Part shown: one piece after another, positions 24,021 to 32,254 of the stretch
Position numbering within the stretch: the stretch's first letter is position 1
How the letters are laid out: every line of letters begins with the position of its first letter
From: an uncultured Eubacterium sp.
Lineage (GTDB): Bacteria > Bacillota > Clostridia > Peptostreptococcales > Anaerovoracaceae
Length of the DNA stretch: 42,421 bases
Direction: 5' to 3'
Assembly: GCA_905193765.1 (NCBI GenBank)
Contig: CAJJPZ010000004.1
Span: forward strand, 1-42,421
Position numbers and translations under genes: made by a program
The notes under the pieces: generated by a model
Told to the model about the DNA's origin: nothing
The model's input: the letters and a program-made list of their open reading frames with translations, nothing else
The model's database searches: none

Positions 24021-24221
24021 CAGTCAGGTCCGTGTGCAAAATCTGCGAAGCGCATCCACGATGCTCCACCCGCGATACCGTCGCAGACCTGCAGAATAAA
24101 AACAGAATAAGACAGTTCGGAACCATCCTGTCTCTAAACAAAACTACGGGACAAACAGCAGACTTACAGACAAGTCCATGCTGTGATTTAGGATGGTGCT
24201 TTTTCAAGCACCGTTTTTTTA
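24021..24221 (+). ncRNA. Candidate small RNA or attenuated leader
   Basis: About 200 nt between a promoter-like sequence and a strong terminator, with no credible open frame. ACCATCCT (24122–24129) can pair with AGGATGGT (24190–24197), and the latter overlaps the left arm of the terminator (GGTGCTT, 24195–24201). The two structures exclude each other, as in an attenuator. GGGAC/GTCC and CAGCA/TGCTG helices are possible in between. I do not recognise a known family (not a T-box). Two further hairpins follow: GACCTGC…GCAGGTC (24223–24256) and a second terminator-like one at 24265–24295. Confidence 0.45.
24195..24220 (+). terminator. Intrinsic terminator of the candidate small RNA
   Basis: GGTGCTT (24195–24201), loop TTTC, AAGCACC (24206–24212), then G and seven T residues. 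Confidence 0.85.
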
Positions 24222-24299
24222 TGACCTGCCTAAATCTATGATTTAGCGCGCAGGTCAAACACAGAATTGCAGTGCTTTAGCACGTGGCAATTTTTCAGT

Positions 24300-24650
24300 G
24301 CATGACCTGCCCAAATCTTGAAGCCCTGCGGATTTTCCCCAGCTTTAGCTGGTCCGGAAAATGCGACAGCAGTGGCGGTAAGCCGCAACGCTTACACTCC
24401 AACAGGCTACCGCCTGCTTGCTGTCCGTTTTGCCAAGCGGATCGCCATCGGCTCTCCGGGCAAAATGGCAACGGACTAAAGTCCTGTGGCTCTCACATGG
24501 GACTTTCCGCGATTTGCTCCGCAAACCGGGACAAGTCTCCAAGCGCAGCGAGTCGGAGCACTGAAAGTGCGTTATCCCAGAGAACCTGCGAGCTGCGGAA
24601 TGTCCCCAAGCGCAGGAAATCGGCGCACAGGAAGTACGGTGGCACAGCAT
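24300..24650. repeat. Hairpin-rich tail module of array C (inverted relative to the others)
   Basis: Shares phrases with the other tails in both orientations: GGCGATCC appears as GGATCGCC, and a GGGACTTTCC…GGGACAAGTCTC block is at 24500–24541. Mini-hairpins include CAGC-TTTA-GCTG and GGAC-TAAA-GTCC. The stem in the 24500–24541 block is CGATTTGC/GCAAACCG, different in sequence from the equivalent stems at 11130 and 32797 but still pairing with one mismatch. No gene is supported from 23736 to 25220. Confidence 0.75.
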
Positions 24651-24654
24651 GATG

Positions 24655-24959
24655 GTAGAGTTCTAGGCGAAAAAATCGGAAAAACCCACTGCGCACGGTT
24701 AGACAAACTCGCGAAATGGTTAGTCATCATGCCGAGAGTAGAGTTTTTGCAGTAAAAAAACCAAAACCCTACTTCCGACGCCGGATATCCCGCCAATAGC
24801 CGGGATGCAGCAATGCCAGCAGCCTGCTTTTGAACTTAATAGTAGGTTTTCCTGAGAAAAGGCGCTGAAATCCTACCATTGAAAACTGCAGCCGACAATG
24901 AAGACAAAGGTTGCCGGTGCAGCAGTAGGTTTTTGCACAGAAAAGCTTCAAAAGTCTAC
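24655..24959. repeat. Tetrad array C: four GTAG-N27-CTAC units
   Basis: Units start at 24655, 24738, 24842 and 24925 (spacings 83, 104, 83 bp); all are 35 bp. Unit 1 ends CCAC instead of CTAC. The spacer between units 1 and 2 is clearly similar to the reverse complement of the spacer between units 3 and 4 of array D, so the two arrays are inverted copies. Correspondingly the tail is on the unit-1 side here. Confidence 0.92.
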
Positions 24960-25112
24960 CATCGCGATATATTTACGGACGGGATCCCTGACCGCTCAGG
25001 TGGCTGCAGGGTCTATCACCGCAGAGTACGCATGGACATGCATAGCTCCACACTAGACTCCGGCGACCCGCAGAATACCGCTGGCCGATGAACGCAATTC
25101 CATCCCCAGCTT

Positions 25113-25183
25113 TATCCACCGCTGTGGACAAAACGGGATATTCCAAGCCATCTGCGACGCCAGACTGTCCACAGGTGTGGACT
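25113..25183. promoter_or_regulatory. Two operator-like palindromes before the radical SAM–yhhQ operon
   Basis: TATCCACCGCTGTGGACA (25113–25130) and TGTCCACAGGTGTGGACT (25166–25183) share the pattern TNTCCAC…GTGGAC. Their starts are 53 bp apart, close to five helical turns. They lie 40–110 bp before the first gene. The regulator is unknown; no preQ1 riboswitch was recognised. Confidence 0.5.
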
Positions 25184-25220
25184 TCCGGACTGTATGATTC
25201 AAGAAAGGATAAGATTTTTC

Positions 25221-25943
25221 ATGACTATGGACCGATACAGTATCATCCGCGAAAAAAATCCACGGGAGATCGTTCTCCTGCGGGGCCGTGGCTGCCGGTG
25301 GCGGCGCTGCCGTTTCTGCGACTACCATATGGATTTTTCAAAAGACGACGATGCGAACCTGACGCTGAACCGCAGTGTACTGAGCAATGTGGCCGGGATC
25401 TACGGGACTCTCGAAGCCATCAACTCCGGGAGTTTCTGCGACCTTGACGACGGCAGCATCGAAGCGGTGCTGGACACCTGCCGCAGCAGAGGCATCAGCC
25501 AGCTGCACATCGAGTGTCACTGGCGTGACAGAGACACCCTGCACGCCATCCGCAGCAGATTCAACAAATCAGGCATCTTACTAAAAGTCAAGACCGGCGT
25601 GGAAACTTTCGATGAGATTTTCCGTGACGATGTTCTCCTCAAAGGTATGGAACATGCGTCGCCTGAAGACATCGCAGCATACGCTGACGAGGTCTGTCTG
25701 CTTTTCGGACTCAACGGGCAGACGGAGCAGTCTATGAGGAACGACATCGAAACAGGTCTGAAATTTTTCGAAAGGGTCTGCGTCAATCTGATGACGGAAA
25801 ATTCCACAGACATGTATCCGGACCGCGAAGTCCTGGACATTTTCATGAAAAACATATATCCGGCATACCGGGACGATCCCCGTGTAGACATACTTATAGA
25901 AAATACAGATTTTGGTGTAGGAGGTAACAACGATGCAAAATGA
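25221..25943 (+). CDS. Radical SAM enzyme, candidate queuine lyase (QueL-like)
   Basis: Cytoplasmic radical SAM-type protein of 240 residues. The cluster motif is GCRWRRCRFCDYH, a CX4CX2C pattern in place of the usual CX3CX2C. INSGSFCD follows at the position of the GGE motif; similar NSGSF forms occur in archaeosine-related and Elp3-like radical SAM enzymes. VKTGVETFDE and LLFGLNGQT suit later strands of a TIM barrel. The ATG at 25221 follows AAAGGA by about 11 bases. It overlaps the queuosine-precursor transporter gene by 11 bp. In gut clostridia a radical SAM subgroup (QueL) makes preQ1 from queuine. The neighbour and size fit that role, but I cannot confirm membership. No TGT or other que gene is in the window. 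Confidence 0.6.
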   Translation: MTMDRYSIIREKNPREIVLLRGRGCRWRRCRFCDYHMDFSKDDDANLTLNRSVLSNVAGIYGTLEAINSGSFCDLDDGSIEAVLDTCRSRGISQLHIECHWRDRDTLHAIRSRFNKSGILLKVKTGVETFDEIFRDDVLLKGMEHASPEDIAAYADEVCLLFGLNGQTEQSMRNDIETGLKFFERVCVNLMTENSTDMYPDREVLDIFMKNIYPAYRDDPRVDILIENTDFGVGGNNDAK

Positions 25944-26637
25944 GATCTTACTGGCGGCTTCGCTGGTCTTCATATTCGGAGGGGTACTGGTGATGTACCG
26001 CATTTTCGGCAAAACAGGACTGTACTGCGCGACAGTCATCGCAACTATCACAGCAAATATCGAGGTGCTGCTTCTGGTGGACGCCTACGGCATGGAACAG
26101 ACCCTGGGCAATGTGCTCTTCGCTGCGACTTTCCTTGTCACGGATATCCTCAGTGAGAATTACAGCAAGGAGGATGCTCAGAAGGCGGTGAACATCGGCA
26201 TAGCCACGTCCCTGAGCTTCATCCTGATATCCCAGTCCTGGCTGCTTTACAAACCCGCCGCTGCCGACTGGGCCCACGACAGCTTCGTGACCATATTCAG
26301 CAACACGCCCCGTATCATGATCGTCAGCCTCGTGGTCTACGCCATATGCCAGCGTTTCGATGTGTGGGCGTATCACAAATGGTGGGCTTTCACTAAGAAC
26401 CGTTTCGGAGATGCAAAGTCATTCCTCTGGCTCAGGAACAATGGATCCACGATGATATCCCAGCTGATGAACACAGTGCTCTACAGCTTCGGTGCATTCT
26501 GGGGACTTTACGACATACCTACCCTGATAAGCATCTGCTTATCCAGCTATGTGATCTTTATCGTCACCAGCCTGGCAGATACACCGGCAGTATACCTGGC
26601 CCGCAGGATGAAAGAGAAGATGCCGGAAGGAAAATAA
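25933..26637 (+). CDS. yhhQ: Queuosine-precursor transporter, YhhQ/VUT family
   Basis: Membrane protein of 234 residues with about six hydrophobic segments. ATFLVTDILSENYSKEDAQKAV is the hallmark of the family, and NGSTMISQLMNTVLYSFGAFWG contains the second conserved polar region. E. coli YhhQ imports preQ0 and preQ1, and Chlamydia homologues import queuine. AGGAGG eight bases before the ATG lies inside the end of the radical SAM gene, so translation is coupled. Together the pair would bring in a 7-deazaguanine and convert it for tRNA modification. Confidence 0.9.
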   Translation: MQNEILLAASLVFIFGGVLVMYRIFGKTGLYCATVIATITANIEVLLLVDAYGMEQTLGNVLFAATFLVTDILSENYSKEDAQKAVNIGIATSLSFILISQSWLLYKPAAADWAHDSFVTIFSNTPRIMIVSLVVYAICQRFDVWAYHKWWAFTKNRFGDAKSFLWLRNNGSTMISQLMNTVLYSFGAFWGLYDIPTLISICLSSYVIFIVTSLADTPAVYLARRMKEKMPEGK

Positions 26638-26709
26638 CTGCATCAACTTCAGATGTATCACGAAGTTTCGCTATATATGTCCGTAAAATATCACATTGGT
26701 CTATGCCTG

Positions 26710-26993
26710 ATGTGTACATTTCCCATCAAAAATCAAAATTTGTACACATGAAAGCAACATCCACTTTTTGTTATGTATGAATATACACGAAGTTTTCAGT
26801 ATCCGTCAGCATTTCATGCATGGTTATTCATACGTGAATCACACCATCCGCATCAGCGGCTGTCTATATATGGATTTTGCATGATCCTGACCCTGAAATA
26901 CGAGTTTTATGTGTACATTTTTGAAATCCGGCCCCGATTTGTACACATAAACAGCCCGTTTCCAGTTGATTTTTGCAGATGTATATTCATACA
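26710..26993. repeat. Second palindrome family (ATGTGTACA and TGTATGAATATACA) downstream of hydF
   Basis: Two 40-bp units have ATGTGTACA…TGTACACAT ends (26710–26749 and 26909–26948). TGTATGAATATACA (26774–26787) is mirrored by TGTATATTCATACA (26980–26993). A GTATGAATA/TATTCATAC pair spans 26775–26833. The rest of 26638–27012 shows no gene. A GC-rich hairpin (CCCGGGAAACCGGG, near 26994–27008) adjoins the hydF stop and may serve as its terminator. Confidence 0.75.
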
Positions 26994-27012
26994 CCCGGGA
27001 AACCGGGCCCTG

Positions 27013-28518
27013 TCAGCTTTCCGGTGTCTGTATCTTATCCAGTATACCTGTGAGTTTTGCCAGCACTATGCCGTAGTTGGTTATCGGCACGCCTGCTGCT
27101 TGTGCCTGCGCGATCCTGCTGAGCACGTGCCTTCTGTTGAACATGCAGGCTCCGCAGTGTATCACCAGATCGAATCCTGTCAGCTCCTCCTGATCAGGAA
27201 AATCATTGCCGCACACGTTGACGATCTCCATTCCTTCGCCGAACTTTTTCCTTAAAAGATTCGGGATCTTGACTCTGCCGATGTCTTCAGAAAGCGGCAC
27301 ATGAGTGCAGGCTTCGGCTATCAGAACCCTTGAATTTTCAGTCATATCGTCTAATGTCGATGCTCCTGCGATAAAAGAATCGATATCTCCTTTGTATGCT
27401 GCGAACAGCACCGAGAAGGACGTCAGCCTGCTGCTTTCCGGCTTCATATCGTACACGGTCCGGAAGCACTGGGAGTCGGTTATTATGAGATCCGGTTCAC
27501 GGCTCAATGCCCCCAGTGCCCGCTCAAGTCCGTCCGCAGTGGTGCATACGGTGGTGCACTTCCCGTCCAGCAGCTCTCTGATGGTCTGCACCTGCGGCAG
27601 TATCAGCCTGCCTTTCGGTGCCTGTATATCCTGAGGCATCACCAGCAGTACGAGGCTGCCTTCGTCGGCCATGTCTCCCAGTATCCTTCTTCTCAACAGA
27701 TCCTCCGGCACCGATTCCTGGATAGCTTTCCTCAGACTGTCCATGCAAAGTGCGGACTTTGCGCTTACTGCTATGGCTTCACCGGCTCCTACCGCCTCTG
27801 CGACTTCCGCCTGCAAAGTGCTGAGCTGTGCTTCCGGCATGTCTTCGCATTTATTGACAACGGTTATTACCGGGATATTCTTTGCCTTCAGGCCTGCCGC
27901 CCATTCCTTCTCTCTGGCAAGGAGCGGCGCCAGCGCAGATGTTTCTGACTGGTCGCTGCATGTTTCGCAGCCGCAGGCTTTATCACTGCCTCCCGAAGCA
28001 GCAGCTCCTACTGACGATTCACCTTGCTCGGCAGCGTCAGTTCCTAACACAGCCGTACCTGCACGGTGATAAATTCCTCCGTTGGCTTGTGATGCCTGAC
28101 TATCGGAGGCTTCGCAGCCGCATGATCCGCTGCTGTCCCCGATATCAGCTGCCGGCGTCCGGTCATTCCCGCCTCCGCTGCTGCATGAGCCTCTTTCCGC
28201 TTCAAGGCATTTCCTGCCGTCCACAACTATGATGCCGATGTCGGCCTTGTTCACCACATCTTCTGTCCGCTTCACTCTCAGCTGCCCCAGCTCTCCCTGA
28301 TCGTCGTCGAAGCCTGCGGTATCTATGAAGACCACAGGCCCCACAGGATGCAGTTCCATTGACTTGAAAACCGGGTCCGCCGTCGTTCCCGGCGTATCCG
28401 AAACGATGGCGATGTCCTGCCCCGTCAGTGCATTTATCAGCGATGACTTGCCGCTGTTACGCTTGCCGAACAGACCTATATGCAGCCGGTCGGCTCTTGG
28501 TGTATCATTAAGACTCAT
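27013..28518 (-). CDS. hydF: [FeFe]-hydrogenase maturation GTPase HydF with a Cys-rich insertion
   Basis: Scaffold that assembles and delivers the di-iron subcluster of [FeFe]-hydrogenase; 501 residues against about 400 normally. The GTPase domain has GKRNSGKS (18–25), DTPGTT, DTAG (66–69) and NKCE (222–225). The C-terminal iron–sulfur site is present: CTH about 50 residues before HCGAC. Between the DTAG and NKCE motifs there is an inserted stretch of about 90 residues (roughly 105–195) rich in Ser, Gly, Ala and Cys, with two related pieces, SCGCEASDS and ACGCETCSDQ. The ATG at 28518 has AAGGAG six bases upstream. It is the last gene of hydE–hydG–hydF, with a hairpin between hydG and hydF. 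Confidence 0.95.
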   Translation of the reverse strand: MSLNDTPRADRLHIGLFGKRNSGKSSLINALTGQDIAIVSDTPGTTADPVFKSMELHPVGPVVFIDTAGFDDDQGELGQLRVKRTEDVVNKADIGIIVVDGRKCLEAERGSCSSGGGNDRTPAADIGDSSGSCGCEASDSQASQANGGIYHRAGTAVLGTDAAEQGESSVGAAASGGSDKACGCETCSDQSETSALAPLLAREKEWAAGLKAKNIPVITVVNKCEDMPEAQLSTLQAEVAEAVGAGEAIAVSAKSALCMDSLRKAIQESVPEDLLRRRILGDMADEGSLVLLVMPQDIQAPKGRLILPQVQTIRELLDGKCTTVCTTADGLERALGALSREPDLIITDSQCFRTVYDMKPESSRLTSFSVLFAAYKGDIDSFIAGASTLDDMTENSRVLIAEACTHVPLSEDIGRVKIPNLLRKKFGEGMEIVNVCGNDFPDQEELTGFDLVIHCGACMFNRRHVLSRIAQAQAAGVPITNYGIVLAKLTGILDKIQTPES

Positions 28519-28636
28519 AAAAATCTCCTTTTTGTATCTTATTATCTGGTCTGAGAAACCGCTCTGCATAGTGAATTGGCTGGCAGCGTACACTCGCCGG
28601 TCACGATCTCGGTACTCCCGGATCCATATACAACAA

Positions 28637-28663
28637 CATGCGGTGATGCTCTGTCACCGCATG
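28637..28663 (-). promoter_or_regulatory. Perfect hairpin between hydG and hydF
   Basis: CATGCGGTGA pairs exactly with TCACCGCATG. The following sequence on the minus strand (TTGTTGT) is only weakly T-rich. It may trim or partly terminate the hyd mRNA and so lower hydF relative to hydG. Confidence 0.6.
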
Positions 28664-28752
28664 CGTTATTTCTCCTTATCCTGTGCCTGCCTCACTGACG
28701 CACGGCATCATCAGCCGCCGCAGCCCCAGACACTCTGTCTCTTCCTGTATCT

Positions 28753-30177
28753 CTACAGTCTGAAATCTCTCATTCCGCCATCGATATCATTGAGATGATC
28801 TTCAACGATTTTTTTAACTTCAGGGTTCGGTATCATCTCAAGACGCTTTGCGATCAGTGCCAGACCCTTCTTCTTAGTCTCCTCTGTCGCATAATCTTCC
28901 AGATACTCTTTCAGCGTCATCAGTGCATTAGGCTGACAGATGTTGGCGATCTGCCCTGTCTTTACAAGGCTCATGAACCTGTCGCCGGTCCTGCCTTCCC
29001 TGTAGCACGCCGTACAGAAACTAGGCACACATCCCATATCGATGAGCCAGTCCACCACCTCATTGAGAGTACGTGTATCATTGACGTCGAACTGTGCCGA
29101 GTTGTCCTCTTCGGACTCCTCCTCCACATATCCGCCGACGCTGGTCCTGCTGCCGCCGGAAATCTGTGAAACACCGATCTTGACAGCTTCGCCTCTCATT
29201 GACTTCGACTCTCTCGTGGACATGATGATGCCGGTGTACGGCACAGCTATCCTCAGGATCGCGATTATCCTTTTGAAAATATCATCAGGCACTCCGTTGT
29301 CGAAAGTATCCGGGTCTATGTCGTCTGCCGGTCTGACTCTCGGAACGCTGATAGTGTGCGGTCCGCAGCCGAAAGTGTCCTCCAGGTGCTTTGCATGCAT
29401 CAGGATGCCGACGAAATCATATTTGTAAAGGTTCAGGCCGAAAAGCACTCCGCAGCCCACGTCGTCGATGCCGCCCTCCATGGCTCTGTCCATGGCCTCC
29501 GTGTGGTATGCGTAATCGCTCTTAGGGCCGGACGGATGCAGATCCTCGTAGGCTTCCTTGTTGTATGTCTCCTGGAAAAGGATATATGTTCCGATGCCTG
29601 CTTCCTTTAGCTTCCTGTAGTTTTCCACGGTCGTTGCTGCTATGTTGACGTTGACTCTCCTGATAGCGCCGTTCTTGTGCTTGATGCTGTATATGGTCCT
29701 GATGCTCTCAAGGATGTATTCCAGCGGATTGTTCTTAGGGTCTTCCCCCGCCTCGATGGCCAGTCTCTTGTGACCCATATCCTGCAGCGCTGTGACTTCC
29801 TCTCTGATCTGATCCTGAGTCAGTTTCTTACGGCTGATGTGCTTGTTCTGGCCGTGGTACGGACAGTATTTGCATCCGTTGATGCAGTAGTTGGAAAGGT
29901 AAAGCGGTGCAAACATCACGATCCTGTTGCCGTAGAATTTTTCCTTGATCTCCTCTGCAAGCCCGAAGATCTTCTCGTGGATCTCCGGGTCAGGACATTC
30001 CAGAAGCAGCGCAGCTTCCTGATATGTCAGGCCTTTGCAGTCCTTCGCCCTGTCCAGTATCGCATTGATGGTGTCCAGGTCATTCCTGTTTTTCTCTGCA
30101 TAGTCCAGCGTCTTTAAAATTTCCTCATGGCAGATGAATTCTTCTGCTTTTTTCGATTTGCTGTTGTAAACAGTCAT
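28753..30177 (-). CDS. hydG: [FeFe]-hydrogenase maturase HydG (radical SAM tyrosine lyase)
   Basis: Cleaves tyrosine to give the CO and CN ligands of the hydrogenase H-cluster; 474 residues, the normal length. CINGCKYC is the radical SAM CX3CX2C motif. The C-terminal CTAC with a third Cys after exactly 22 residues (NICQP) is the CX2CX22C ligand set of the auxiliary cluster, which separates HydG from ThiH. The ATG at 30177 (MTVYNSKSKK) was chosen because AGGAGG is five bases upstream, inside an apparent longer frame. It lies between hydE and hydF; the 489 bp to hydE is unusually long. Confidence 0.97.
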   Translation of the reverse strand: MTVYNSKSKKAEEFICHEEILKTLDYAEKNRNDLDTINAILDRAKDCKGLTYQEAALLLECPDPEIHEKIFGLAEEIKEKFYGNRIVMFAPLYLSNYCINGCKYCPYHGQNKHISRKKLTQDQIREEVTALQDMGHKRLAIEAGEDPKNNPLEYILESIRTIYSIKHKNGAIRRVNVNIAATTVENYRKLKEAGIGTYILFQETYNKEAYEDLHPSGPKSDYAYHTEAMDRAMEGGIDDVGCGVLFGLNLYKYDFVGILMHAKHLEDTFGCGPHTISVPRVRPADDIDPDTFDNGVPDDIFKRIIAILRIAVPYTGIIMSTRESKSMRGEAVKIGVSQISGGSRTSVGGYVEEESEEDNSAQFDVNDTRTLNEVVDWLIDMGCVPSFCTACYREGRTGDRFMSLVKTGQIANICQPNALMTLKEYLEDYATEETKKKGLALIAKRLEMIPNPEVKKIVEDHLNDIDGGMRDFRL

Positions 30178-30666
30178 TTTCTCCTCCTGTGATAATAACA
30201 TATATGGTTTTCTGCAAAATTGAAGTTGTTTTTCTTTTTATGTAAAATCCCGGCGCGTGATCTTTTTTCTTTGTTGGTTATGTGCTCGTGTGGCACTTCC
30301 GGGATCTTTGCTTTGGCTCGATCCGGTGTCCGGAAACTGATCACCGAAAATGTCCGCAGATTCAGTGGATCTGTCACCTGAGCTGGCGCCTTTGGGAATC
30401 GCTTGTTATCTGGCAGCCTTGCGCCGGCTTTCACGCTGCATGATCTTGTCAAAACGAAAGATCTGCATCCGGCCTTGTCCAGACACCGTGACCGTATCGA
30501 ATGATCTCCTGTCCAGCAGCGGCGATCTGTTTCGGCGCATCCCCCGAAAGCTTCTTTCCCGGCTGGCCATGCTTTCAGGACACTACGTGGTCCCTGCACA
30601 CACTGCACTTGCCGGGGCAAGCATTATATTCCGGCTCTTTATAACCATTCCGGATGAGATGTGTCG
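30178..30666. other. Long gap between hydE and hydG
   Basis: No gene that I can support on either strand. The small TM1266-type regulator gene often found with hyd genes is not here. Open frames of up to about 148 codons exist but have no family resemblance or good ribosome-binding site. A TATAAT on the minus strand (30628–30623) lacks a good -35. Confidence 0.5.
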
Positions 30667-32004
30667 CTACAATGGCACACGCCCCAGCGCTCTCAGTGTC
30701 TCTTCCAGCTCCCGCCTGTCGCCTTCGATGTCCGTAGGCTTGAACTGAGCCGGGTATATCTCGTATGACCGCTTGTACTCATCCGGCGTCACTTTTTTCA
30801 TGATGACATTGGCGCCGAATGAAAACGGGTTTTCTGCTTTTCCCGGAAGTTCTGCGTCAGGTGATGCATAAGAATTTTCTGTGCCGGACCCGGTGATGCA
30901 GTCCGGCGGATCACTGTTACCGCCACTGTTTCGTGATATGTTGCGGTATACATCTTCGTTGTTCTCACTGCTGACCGATGATCCGGGATCATTGCAGTCT
31001 GCTGTGTTGCTCGGCCTGTATGTTCCAGTGATTCCACTGAACTCTGACTCACCTGCATCTCCCGCTGCACAGTCCGACTCATGGAATACCGCTGTTTTTG
31101 ACGACCCTGGAGAAACTGCGATTCCTGCTGTTCCTGTACTGTTCTCCGGTGGATGTTCTTTCTGATTTTTCCCCGATGCCGACAGCACCGAAAGCGATGT
31201 AGTCACCGGCAGGTTCGCATGGGGCAGCAGCAGTCTCGCTATCGCCACAGCCCGCCTTGTCAGCTCCGGATCACCGTTCCTGGCCCCCGCCAGCGGAGTC
31301 TTTGGATTGGCGATGAAAGGGCCGATGCCTGCCATGTGACATCCGATGTCCTTCAGCAGCAGCAGGTCGTCAGCTACAGTTTCCAGCGTCTGTCCTGGAA
31401 GTCCGATCATAAAGCCGCTGCCAGTCTCATACCCCAGAGCTTTAAGATCCCTGAGACATTTTACACGATCCTTCAGCGTCCCGCAGGGATGCAGTTTCCT
31501 GTAAAGTTCAGGATCTGCGGTCTCATGTTTCAGCAGGTATCTGTCAGCACCCTTCTGCCTGAGATACTCGTAGTCCTCATGGCTCATCTCACCGCAGCTC
31601 AGCGTCACCGCCGGAGGGTCGTAGCCGATAGACTTCACCGCCTCCACTATCTCGCCAAGACACTCCACAGGATACGATCTGTCCTCTCCCGACTGCAGCA
31701 CTATCGTTCTGTACCCTGCATCCACAGCCGCCTTCGCCGATCTTACGATCTCATCTTTGCTCATGCGGAACCTTTCCAGCTCACTGTTCCCGCAGTTCAG
31801 CCCGCAGTAGATGCACTGCCTGCTGCAGATATTGGAAAATTCTATGATAGCTCTGATATGGACCGTGTCCCCCACAGCCTCTCTACGGACTCTGTCCGCC
31901 TCCCGATATACCGGAGAAAAATCCTCCAGCGCCAGAAGCTCTGCGATCCGGTCTCTGTCGAGGCTGTCCGGGTCTGATATGTAACTGTTCAAATCCTTTA
32001 TCAT
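30667..32004 (-). CDS. hydE: [FeFe]-hydrogenase maturase HydE with a large insertion
   Basis: Radical SAM enzyme acting on the organometallic intermediate made by HydG; 445 residues against about 350 normally. CSRQCIYC (60–67) is the CX3CX2C cluster motif. Family blocks include IVLQSGED, SCGEMSHEDY, RYLLKHETADPELY, GFMIGLPGQT and GPFIANPKTPL. The last conserved block is split: PVTTSLSVLS (to about 276) and SFGANVIMKKVTP (from about 395) are separated by about 115 residues rich in Ser, Gly, Asn and Asp. The ATG at 32004 has AAAGGA about ten bases upstream. First gene of the hyd cluster; array D lies just upstream. Confidence 0.95.
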   Translation of the reverse strand: MIKDLNSYISDPDSLDRDRIAELLALEDFSPVYREADRVRREAVGDTVHIRAIIEFSNICSRQCIYCGLNCGNSELERFRMSKDEIVRSAKAAVDAGYRTIVLQSGEDRSYPVECLGEIVEAVKSIGYDPPAVTLSCGEMSHEDYEYLRQKGADRYLLKHETADPELYRKLHPCGTLKDRVKCLRDLKALGYETGSGFMIGLPGQTLETVADDLLLLKDIGCHMAGIGPFIANPKTPLAGARNGDPELTRRAVAIARLLLPHANLPVTTSLSVLSASGKNQKEHPPENSTGTAGIAVSPGSSKTAVFHESDCAAGDAGESEFSGITGTYRPSNTADCNDPGSSVSSENNEDVYRNISRNSGGNSDPPDCITGSGTENSYASPDAELPGKAENPFSFGANVIMKKVTPDEYKRSYEIYPAQFKPTDIEGDRRELEETLRALGRVPL

Positions 32005-32254
32005 GATCTGGATTTCCTTTCGTTTTAAAACGCGTGCATCCACAGCTTGCAAAAATGTATCGGCAGCGCCACCGTTTCGGCGCTTTTCGATAGTCCACCA
32101 CCTCACCCCGGCGAGTTACTCCATGACCCGGGCCAGGTCTCCGGCAATGAATTTGCTGCCGTTCAAAGTGCGTACATCTCCTGTACAGCAATTGTATCCG
32201 TTTTTAAAAATCTAAGACCGTTATGTGGAAGCATGTCGTTAAGAATGTGCTTCG

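Noticed and set aside
23843..24241. 132-codon plus-strand frame before array C
   Set aside because: Pro/Cys/Ser-rich translation without domain or ribosome-binding site, running through a promoter-like element and a terminator.
25112..25183. DnaA boxes (TTATCCAC) and a possible origin
   Set aside because: Only one partial match and no AT-rich unwinding element or dnaA/dnaN genes; the sequences fit better as paired operator palindromes.
30174..30620. 148-codon minus-strand frame between hydE and hydG
   Set aside because: Composition is atypical, there is no ribosome-binding site or family match, and it overlaps the hydG ribosome-binding site.
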